Shown: in pieces, positions 32,030 through 37,877 of the stretch
Position numbering within the stretch: position 1 is the first letter of the stretch
Layout: each line of letters starts with the position of its first letter
DNA from: Bacillota bacterium
Lineage (GTDB): Bacteria; Bacillota; Clostridia; Tissierellales; Peptoniphilaceae
Assembly (NCBI GenBank): GCA_023393715.1
Contig: JAEXCD010000029.1
Span: forward strand, 1 to 37,877
Direction of reading: 5' to 3'
Length of the DNA stretch: 37,877 nucleotides
Translations under genes and position numbers: made by a program
Notes under the pieces: model-generated
Told to the model about the DNA's origin: nothing
The model's input: only the letters and a program-made list of their open reading frames with translations
Database searches by the model: none

Positions 32030-32341
32030 TTACTTATCAAAGCGTTCATCGCTTTTGACCGAAACACGGACTTTCTTTCCGTTTTCCATCACCTTATGCG
32101 TGCGAACGCCGCGATTAACTTTTGAATCATAAAGGAGGACGTTTGAAGCACTGATCGGTCCCTCGGACTCCACAATGCCGCCCGGCTGATTCATTCCTCT
32201 GGGCTTCTGATGTTTCTTCTGAACATTCACGCCCTCTACGATGACGCGATTCTCACGCGGAAACGCCTTGAGGATAACGCCAACCTTGCCCTTATCCTTA
32301 CCGGCGATAACCTGAACTTTATCTCCCGTTTTTACGTGCAT
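32030..32341 (-). CDS. rplX: 50S ribosomal protein L24
   Basis: 103 residues with an N-terminal KOW motif (TGDKVQVIAGKDKGKVGVI) and VEGVNVQKKHQKPRGMNQPGGIVESEGPI. L24 starts assembly of the large subunit. Confidence 0.97.
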   Translation of the reverse strand: MHVKTGDKVQVIAGKDKGKVGVILKAFPRENRVIVEGVNVQKKHQKPRGMNQPGGIVESEGPISASNVLLYDSKVNRGVRTHKVMENGKKVRVSVKSDERFDK

Positions 32342-32355
32342 CTTCTAAAGCCTCC

Positions 32356-32724
32356 TTACAACACTTCCGGAGCCAGCGAAATGATCTTCATAAAGCCATT
32401 TGCGCGAAGCTCTCTGGTCACAGGCCCGAAGATACGCGTGCCGACCGGGTTTTTGTCGTCCTTGACGATGACGGCGGCGTTATCATCAAATTTGATGTAG
32501 CTTCCGTCAACGCGGCTCACGCCGCTCTTCGAACGAACGATAACCGCCTTGACGACGTCGCCCTTCTTGACCGTTCCGCCCGGTGTCGCCTGTTTGACCG
32601 CACAAACAATGATGTCGCCGATGTTGGCATATTTGCGGCCGGTGCTCCCGACTACGCGGATGACCAGAAGCTCCTTTGCTCCTGAGTTATCCGCCACTCT
32701 CAATCTGCTTTCAGTCTGTATCAT
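32356..32724 (-). CDS. rplN: 50S ribosomal protein L14
   Basis: 122 residues, exact family length. MIQTESRLRVADNSGAKELLVIRV and the ending FGPVTRELRANGFMKIISLAPEVL are diagnostic. Confidence 0.98.
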   Translation of the reverse strand: MIQTESRLRVADNSGAKELLVIRVVGSTGRKYANIGDIIVCAVKQATPGGTVKKGDVVKAVIVRSKSGVSRVDGSYIKFDDNAAVIVKDDKNPVGTRIFGPVTRELRANGFMKIISLAPEVL

Positions 32725-32751
32725 GGAAATCCTCTCCTTCTATCGACTCGG

Positions 32752-33009
32752 TTACTTCGCTGCTTCGAGGACTTCTACGAGGCGAAATCTCTTTTCTTTC
32801 GAAAGAGGACGAGTCTCCATTAAGAGGACGCGATCGCCGACGTGTGCCTGATTGGTCTCGTCGTGCGCCTTGATGCGCGAGCTCTTCTTCAGCATCTTCT
32901 TGTATACCGGATGCTTTACCATCGTGGAAACCTCGACGACGATCGTCTTGTCCATCTTATCCGAGACGACGATACCTGAAACCGTCTTTCTGTTCGTTGC
33001 TCTTTCCAT
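32752..33009 (-). CDS. rpsQ: 30S ribosomal protein S17
   Basis: 85 residues, OB-fold protein with GIVVSDKMDKTIVVEV and VGDRVLLMETRPLSKEKRFRLVEVL. It begins 3 bases after rpmC ends. Confidence 0.97.
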   Translation of the reverse strand: MERATNRKTVSGIVVSDKMDKTIVVEVSTMVKHPVYKKMLKKSSRIKAHDETNQAHVGDRVLLMETRPLSKEKRFRLVEVLEAAK

Positions 33010-33012
33010 GGG

Positions 33013-33219
33013 TTAAGCCTCCCTACCGACGTTCAATTCGCGCTGACGCTGGACTGTTTTGACGCGCGCGATATCTCTTTTTACATTGCCGATCGCATGG
33101 ACGTTCTCCAGCTGACCCGTTGCACTCTGAAAACGAAGATTAAACAGCTCCTGCTTCAGATCATTGAGCTTCTGAACGAGATCCTGATCGGACATGCTTT
33201 GAATGTCTTTCGCCTTCAT
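33013..33219 (-). CDS. rpmC: 50S ribosomal protein L29
   Basis: 68 residues, two-helix protein with LVQKLNDLKQELFNLRFQSATGQLEN, the conserved core. Its ATG overlaps the rplP stop codon (TAATG). L29 lies by the tunnel exit where trigger factor docks. Confidence 0.96.
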   Translation of the reverse strand: MKAKDIQSMSDQDLVQKLNDLKQELFNLRFQSATGQLENVHAIGNVKRDIARVKTVQRQRELNVGREA

Positions 33220-33650
33220 TACGCTTCACCTTCCTTTGCTTCCTGCTCGCGGACGACAAACTTTGTCCGAATCGGGAGCTTTCTCGCCGCCAGGCGCATC
33301 GCTTCTTTTGCTACGTCCTGCGGCACGCCGCCCATTTCAAACAGGATTCGACCCGGCTTAATAACGGCCACCCAGTATTCCGGAGCACCTTTACCGGAAC
33401 CCATTCGAACTTCAGCCGGCTTTTTCGAAACCGGTTTGTCCGGGAACACCTTAATCCAGATGTTTCCACCACGCTTAATATATCTGGTCATTGCACGACG
33501 GGCCGCCTCGATCTGATTTGCCGTCATCCAGCAAGGCTCCAGCGCCTGAATGCCGTAATCGCCATAAGCGAGCTTATTGCCTCTCGACGCGGTTCCCTTC
33601 ATCGTTCCGCGGTGTACGCGGCGGTGTTTTACCCTTTTTGGCATTAACAT
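33219..33650 (-). CDS. rplP: 50S ribosomal protein L16
   Basis: 143 residues: MLMPKRVKHRRVHRGTMKGTASRG start, GNIWIKVFPDKPVSKKPAEVRMGSGKGAPEYWVAVIKPG core. L16 helps position tRNA in the A site. Confidence 0.98.
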   Translation of the reverse strand: MLMPKRVKHRRVHRGTMKGTASRGNKLAYGDYGIQALEPCWMTANQIEAARRAMTRYIKRGGNIWIKVFPDKPVSKKPAEVRMGSGKGAPEYWVAVIKPGRILFEMGGVPQDVAKEAMRLAARKLPIRTKFVVREQEAKEGEA

Positions 33651-33683
33651 TGTTCTTCCTCCTTACCTGCAGCACGCGGCGCG

Positions 33684-34475
33684 TTAGCGATCGTTGCTGC
33701 GGTTCGAGCGCTCACTGCGCGAGCTGCGGCCATCGCGGCTCGGGCGGTTGCCCTGCGCATCTCTTCTGGGGCGATCGTTGCGACGGCGGTCTCCGCGGCG
33801 GCGGTCATCCCGTCTCTGCGGCTTCGGTTCCTCAGCTGCCTTCATGCCCGGAAGAACTTCTCCGATATAAATCCAAACCTTGACACCGATGGCGCCATAC
33901 GTTGTTTTTGCCGTAGCATACCCGTAGCTGATATCCGCGCGAAGCATCTGAAGCGGAATCGTGCCTTCCGAATAGTGCTCCGAACGAGCGATATCCGCTC
34001 CGCCCAGACGTCCCGAACAGGAGGTCTTGATTCCCTTTGCGCCCGCGCGCATCGTGCGCTGGATGGCCTGCTTCATCGCGCGGCGGAACGTAATACGGCG
34101 CTCCAGATCTGCGGCGATCTTCTCTGCGACCAGCTGCGCATTGATATCCTGGTTGCGAATTTCTTCGACATTGACCAGAACGGTCTTCTGGGTCAGCTTT
34201 TCCAGCTTCTTCTTCAGATCCTCGACGCCCGTGCCGCCCTTGCCGATAACCATGCCCGGCTTTCCGGTGTGAATCGTCACGCGCACGCGTCCCATCGTGC
34301 GCTCGATTTCAACGTTCGATACGCCCGACTCAAACAGATCCTTCTTGACCATCTCACGAATCCGGTGATCCTCGATCACCAAATTGCCAAATTCCTTCTT
34401 ATCCGCAAACCATTTGGAGTCCCAGTCCTTGATGACGCCAACGCGCATTCCGAGCGGATGTACTTTCTGACCCAT
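33684..34475 (-). CDS. rpsC: 30S ribosomal protein S3 with Arg-rich C-terminal tail
   Basis: 263 residues, against roughly 210-230 in most bacteria. Residues 1-212 are a normal S3 with a KH domain (PGMVIGKGGTG, about 73-83) and the end GVKVWIYIGEVLPGM. Residues 216-263 are a low-complexity tail of Arg, Asp, Ser and Asn with repeated RRDDRRRG and RSERSNRS-like pieces, likely disordered and RNA binding. The tail is in frame and ends with a proper stop before rplP, so it is not an artefact of the frame. Confidence 0.96.
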   Translation of the reverse strand: MGQKVHPLGMRVGVIKDWDSKWFADKKEFGNLVIEDHRIREMVKKDLFESGVSNVEIERTMGRVRVTIHTGKPGMVIGKGGTGVEDLKKKLEKLTQKTVLVNVEEIRNQDINAQLVAEKIAADLERRITFRRAMKQAIQRTMRAGAKGIKTSCSGRLGGADIARSEHYSEGTIPLQMLRADISYGYATAKTTYGAIGVKVWIYIGEVLPGMKAAEEPKPQRRDDRRRGDRRRNDRPRRDAQGNRPSRDGRSSRSERSNRSNDR

Positions 34476-34819
34476 TAACGATCCTCCTCTTTCTCCTTAA
34501 CGATCACACCGATGTGCGATGTTCTCTTCAGAATCGGGTAAGCAGCGCCCTTCGCTTTCGGTCTCCAGCGCTTCATCGTCGGGCCGTCGTTTGCCCAGCA
34601 ATTCGCCACTACGAGCGTTTCACGATTCAGACTCAGATTGTTCTCCGCGTTGGCAATGGCCGAGCGAAGGACGTCCTCCAACAGCTTTGCACCCTTCTTC
34701 GGTGTGAAGCGGAGAATCGTCAATGCCTCATCGACGTTCTTTCCGCGAATCTCCTTGCAAATGTAGTTGACCTTGCGGGGCGAGATTCGGATGTATTTTG
34801 CTTCTGCTCTTGCTTCCAT
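34475..34819 (-). CDS. rplV: 50S ribosomal protein L22
   Basis: 114 residues with AKYIRISPRKVNYICKEIRGK and the C-terminal WRPKAKGAAYPILKRTSHIGVIV that forms the tunnel loop. Its stop overlaps the rpsC start by one base. Confidence 0.97.
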   Translation of the reverse strand: MEARAEAKYIRISPRKVNYICKEIRGKNVDEALTILRFTPKKGAKLLEDVLRSAIANAENNLSLNRETLVVANCWANDGPTMKRWRPKAKGAAYPILKRTSHIGVIVKEKEEDR

Positions 34820-34831
34820 ATCTCAACCTCC

Positions 34832-35116
34832 TTAGCGCAATCCGCTCGACTTGTCGGACTTTCCGGCATGTCCGCGGAACGTGCGTGTCGGCACAAATTC
34901 ACCGAGCTTGTGTCCGACCATGTCTTCCGTAATATAAATGGGCACATGCTTTCTTCCGTCATGAACCGCAATCGTGTGACCGACGAAGTCCGGGAAGATG
35001 GTGGAACGGCGCGACCAGGTTTTGATTACCTGTTTGTCGTTCTTTTCATTAAGGGCATCGACCTTCTTCATCAGATGGTCGTCGACAAACGGCCCTTTCT
35101 TTATTGATCTGCTCAT
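34832..35116 (-). CDS. rpsS: 30S ribosomal protein S19
   Basis: 94 residues: MSRSIKKGPFVDDHLMKKV start and GHTIAVHDGRKHVPIYITEDMVGHKLGEFVPTRTFRGH core, all typical. It contacts S13 in the head of the small subunit. Confidence 0.98.
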   Translation of the reverse strand: MSRSIKKGPFVDDHLMKKVDALNEKNDKQVIKTWSRRSTIFPDFVGHTIAVHDGRKHVPIYITEDMVGHKLGEFVPTRTFRGHAGKSDKSSGLR

Positions 35117-35132
35117 TGATTCCTCCTTGGCC

Positions 35133-35963
35133 TTACTTCGTTCTTCTGCGTACGATGAACTTATCCGAGGACTTGTTCTTCTTTCTCGTCTTCAGACCGA
35201 GCGCCGCCTTGCCCCACGGGGTCGAAGGCGCCGGGCGTCCGATCGGCGCGCGTCCTTCACCACCGCCGTGCGGGTGGTCAACCGGGTTCATCGCCGAACC
35301 GCGGACATGCGGCTTCCTGCCGAGGTAACGCTTCTTTCCCGCCTTGCCGAGACGAATCAGGTTGTGATCGGTGTTGCCGACCTGACCGATCGTCGCTTTG
35401 CAATCCTGCGGGATCAGCCGGAACTCGCCGGACGGGAGGCGAAGCTGAACATATTTGCCCTCTTTGCCCATGATCTGTGCTTCCGCCCCGGCCGTGCGCG
35501 CCATCTGCGCGCCCTTGCCCGGCTTCATTTCAATGTTGTGTACCGTCGTACCAACCGGAATCGAGCGAAGCGGCAGCGCGTTGCCCACGACGATGTCCAC
35601 ATTCTCGCCGGATTCAATCTTTGCGCCGACCTTCAGTCCCTTCGGCGCGAGGATGTAGCGTTTTTCGCCGTCCGCGTACACGAGAAGCGCGATGTTCGCC
35701 GTGCGGTTCGGATCGTATTCGATCGAGCGAACCGTTGCGGGGATATTGTCCTTATTTCTCTTGAAATCAATCAGGCGATACCGTCTCTTTACGCCGCCGC
35801 CGCGGAAACGCAGCGTCGTGCGTCCGAGGTTGTTGCGGCCGCCCGATTTGCTCAGGCTGGTAACCAGCGATTTTTCCGGCGTTGACTTCGTGATCTCCTC
35901 AAAGGTCGACACGCGCATCACGCGGTGTCCCGGTGAGGTCGGCTTATATCTTCTAATGCCCAT
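35133..35963 (-). CDS. rplB: 50S ribosomal protein L2
   Basis: 276 residues with RKPHVRGSAMNPVDHPHGGGEGRAPIGRP, which includes the conserved HPHGGGEG loop at the peptidyl transferase centre. Near-universal N-terminus GIRRYKPTSPGHR. Confidence 0.98.
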   Translation of the reverse strand: MGIRRYKPTSPGHRVMRVSTFEEITKSTPEKSLVTSLSKSGGRNNLGRTTLRFRGGGVKRRYRLIDFKRNKDNIPATVRSIEYDPNRTANIALLVYADGEKRYILAPKGLKVGAKIESGENVDIVVGNALPLRSIPVGTTVHNIEMKPGKGAQMARTAGAEAQIMGKEGKYVQLRLPSGEFRLIPQDCKATIGQVGNTDHNLIRLGKAGKKRYLGRKPHVRGSAMNPVDHPHGGGEGRAPIGRPAPSTPWGKAALGLKTRKKNKSSDKFIVRRRTK

Positions 35964-35981
35964 TGCACCCTCCTGTCTTCA

Positions 35982-36275
35982 TTACATGTTTTCGAAGAAC
36001 TCGATGCTCTTCGAATCCGAAGTCAGGGTCACAACGGCTTTTTTCCAGTCGGAGGTTCTGCCGACATAACGGCCCATTCTTCTCGTTTTGCCGCGCATAT
36101 TGATCGTATTGACCTTCGCGACCTTCACTCCCTCAAAGGCGGCTTCTACGGCCGACTTAATTTCCGCTTTGTTAGCGTCCTTCGCCACGCGGAACGTATA
36201 TTTGTTCTGCTCCATCCGGCCCATAGATTCTTCCGAAATGACCGGCTTCAGCAGGATATCATACGGCGACTTCAT
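35982..36275 (-). CDS. rplW: 50S ribosomal protein L23
   Basis: 97 residues: YDILLKPVISEESMGRMEQNKYTFRVAKDANKAEIKSAVE is the conserved core; L23 is the dock for SRP and trigger factor at the tunnel exit. Its ATG overlaps the rplD stop by one base. Confidence 0.97.
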   Translation of the reverse strand: MKSPYDILLKPVISEESMGRMEQNKYTFRVAKDANKAEIKSAVEAAFEGVKVAKVNTINMRGKTRRMGRYVGRTSDWKKAVVTLTSDSKSIEFFENM

Positions 36276-36898
36276 TACCGAAATACCTCCTCAGCGGTTT
36301 CTACTGCATCCTTCGTCATGATCAGCGAGTCAAAACGAAGAAGGTCGTATACGTTGATGTTGTTGACAACCACGGTATCCACATGGGGGATATTGCGGAA
36401 GGAACGCATGATTTTCTCATCGCTTTCCTTTGTTACAACAAGCGCCTTCTTCTTTGCGTTGATGGCACTCAGCACCCCGGCCGCGGCCTTGGTGTTGAAC
36501 GCGTCGAGCGAGAGCTGATCCAAAACGATCAGTTCCTCGTCGCGAAGCTTCGCGCTCAGAACCGACTTCAGCGCGATGCGGCGAATCTTCTTCGGCACGA
36601 CATAGCTGTAATCTCTCGGCTTCACCGCAAAGACCACGCCGCCGCCGCGCCACTGAGGCGCCGTGCGCGAGCCCTGACGCGCATGACCCGTTCCCTTCTG
36701 GCGCCACGGCTTTCTGCCGCCGCCGCGAACCTCCGCACGCGTCTTAGCCGACTGCGTTCCCTGACGTTTGTTCGCCAGCTGATTTTTTACTACCTGATAA
36801 ACAGCGTGTTCATTGATCTCTGCGCCGAATAACGCTTCCGACAGCTCGAGCTCTCCGACTACAGCGCCGGTCTGATTCAGTACATTTACCTTAGGCAT
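36275..36898 (-). CDS. rplD: 50S ribosomal protein L4
   Basis: 207 residues with the tunnel loop RGGGRKPWRQKGTGHARQGSRTAPQWRGGG and the globular domain after it. L4 autoregulates the S10 operon in E. coli; the leader is outside this window. Confidence 0.98.
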   Translation of the reverse strand: MPKVNVLNQTGAVVGELELSEALFGAEINEHAVYQVVKNQLANKRQGTQSAKTRAEVRGGGRKPWRQKGTGHARQGSRTAPQWRGGGVVFAVKPRDYSYVVPKKIRRIALKSVLSAKLRDEELIVLDQLSLDAFNTKAAAGVLSAINAKKKALVVTKESDEKIMRSFRNIPHVDTVVVNNINVYDLLRFDSLIMTKDAVETAEEVFR

Positions 36899-36911
36899 GT
36901 CTTCCTCCTAA

Positions 36912-37544
36912 CTACTTCGCGGTCTTGACGGCGGTCTTCACCGTCACCAGGCCACCCTTCGGTCCCGGGATCGCGCCCTTGACGAGAATGATGTTGTTCT
37001 CCGCATCAACGCGAACGACCTTGAGGTTCTGCACCGTCACCCGATCGTGACCCATTTTCCCCGATCCCTTGCGTCCCGGGAAAACACGTGCCGGATAGGA
37101 GCCCGCGGAACGAGCGCCTGCAACGCGGTGCGATTTTGAGCCGTGGCCCATCGGCCCGCGTCCGTAATTCCACCGTTTGATTGCGCCCTGCGTTCCCTTG
37201 CCCTTGGATGTGCCGACGACGTCGACGATATCATTTTCAGCAAAGATCGATGCATTGATTTCCTGGCCGAGCTCGTAGCTTTCGCCCTCGACGACCGGAA
37301 TTTCACGAAGCACCTTCTTCAGGCCGACATTCGCCTTATTGAAATGGCCCTTCAGCGGCTGGTTCGCATGTTTTTCCTTCATGTCCTGATAACCGACCTG
37401 AATCGCGTCATATCCGTCGGTTTCGACGGTCTTGATCTGCGTCACGACGACCGGCCCCAGCTCGATGACCGTTACCGGAGTGACGACGCCGTCGGCGTCA
37501 AAAACCTGAGTCATGCCGACTTTCTTTCCTAATAAACTCTTCAC
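36912..37544 (-). CDS. rplC: 50S ribosomal protein L3
   Basis: 210 residues: KSLLGKKVGMTQVFDADGVVTPVTVIE start, with FPGRKGSGKMGHDRVTVQNL near the C-terminus. It lies 53 bases after rpsJ, the widest gap of this part of the operon, with no promoter seen. Confidence 0.98.
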   Translation of the reverse strand: MKSLLGKKVGMTQVFDADGVVTPVTVIELGPVVVTQIKTVETDGYDAIQVGYQDMKEKHANQPLKGHFNKANVGLKKVLREIPVVEGESYELGQEINASIFAENDIVDVVGTSKGKGTQGAIKRWNYGRGPMGHGSKSHRVAGARSAGSYPARVFPGRKGSGKMGHDRVTVQNLKVVRVDAENNIILVKGAIPGPKGGLVTVKTAVKTAK

Positions 37545-37597
37545 GAGTCCACCTCCTAAAATTACAGCGGATCGCTTTCGCGATCATTCTAATGGGG

Positions 37598-37877
37598 TTA
37601 CAGCTTGATCTCGATATCGACGCCAGCCGGAAGATTCAGCTTTTTCAATGCTTCCAGCGTCTTGACATTCGGATTCATAATATCGATCAGACGCTTGTGC
37701 GTGCGCTGCTCGAACTGCTCACGAGAGTCCTTGTACTTGTGTACCGCACGGATAATCGTCACAATTTCCTTCTCCGTCGGCAGGGGGATCGGTCCCGACA
37801 CCTCTGCGCCCGTGCGCTTGCAAGCTTCTACGATCTTTTGTGCCGAGGCGTCAATAACCTCGTGATCGTATGCTCTC
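37598..37877 (-). CDS. rpsJ: 30S ribosomal protein S10, N-terminus cut by the window end
   Basis: The frame is open to the last base of the window and reads AYDHEVIDASAQKIVEACKRTGAEVSGPIPLPTEK, followed by the conserved KRLIDIMNPNVKTLEALKKLNLPAGVDIEIKL. About 10 N-terminal residues and the start lie outside. S10 is also a partner of NusB/NusG in antitermination. It is the first gene of the S10 operon, so the operon promoter is beyond the window. Confidence 0.97.
   Translation of the reverse strand, partial: RAYDHEVIDASAQKIVEACKRTGAEVSGPIPLPTEKEIVTIIRAVHKYKDSREQFEQRTHKRLIDIMNPNVKTLEALKKLNLPAGVDIEIKL

Overview
The window looks like part of the chromosome of an anaerobic, moderately GC-rich Firmicute (Clostridia or Tissierellia type). 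Three things point this way. The S10-spc-alpha ribosomal gene order is the Firmicute one: a KOW-domain protein before infA, rpsD between rpsK and rpoA, zinc-type S14 and L36, cysteine-poor S4. The window carries oxygen-sensitive 4-hydroxybutyryl-CoA dehydratase. Shine-Dalgarno sites are strong throughout. The placement in Tissierellia is an inference and is not proven here. Almost every gene is on the minus strand; only an M17 aminopeptidase and an ECF transporter S component are on the plus strand. No stretch longer than 300 bases lacks a gene. I saw no rRNA, tRNA, insertion sequence, CRISPR array or phage gene.

Layout from left to right. 1-1417 (minus): folD and the start of folC, behind a clear sigma-A promoter and divergent from the aminopeptidase (1607-3040, plus). 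3167-4943 (minus): an M42 aminopeptidase and a histidine phosphatase. 4967-5482: a phosphopantetheinyl transferase, separated by a terminator-like hairpin from the genes upstream of it. 5667-10282 (minus): a compact cassette of acyl carrier protein, metallo-beta-lactamase-fold hydrolase, LuxE-type synthetase, LuxC-type reductase and AMP-forming ligase. 10342-15772 (minus): a 4-hydroxybutyrate locus with permease, abfD (dehydratase), a NifU-type Fe-S scaffold, a cysteine-motif/FabZ-like fusion and abfT (CoA-transferase). 15773-16065: control region with a sigma-54 promoter and three copies of a GTTTCA-N4-TGAAAC-type repeat. 16053-18058: a PAS-domain sigma-54 activator and a YcxB-like membrane protein. 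18137-21692: a four-gene overlapping run (MATE exporter, Maf, alpha/beta hydrolase, hexapeptide acetyltransferase). 21946-22479 (plus): ECF S component behind a promoter whose -35 region is tandemly duplicated. 22632-23306: a lipoprotein. 23425-37877 (minus): the ribosomal super-operon from rpsJ (cut by the window end) to rplQ, with secY, adk, infA and rpoA.

The most interesting part is 5.5-17.5 kb. A sigma-54 promoter with enhancer-like sites, next to its probable activator, appears to drive uptake and conversion of 4-hydroxybutyrate to crotonyl-CoA. The same strand continues, without an obvious strong terminator until about 5550, into an ACP-dependent carboxylate-activation and aldehyde-forming cassette. 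The cassette could supply an aldehyde to the same pathway or make a separate small product. The sequence alone does not decide which. Other oddities are a FolD without its cyclohydrolase lysine, a LacA-type acetyltransferase with Cys in place of its catalytic His, an S3 with a long Arg-rich tail, and a ribosomal operon with no map gene.
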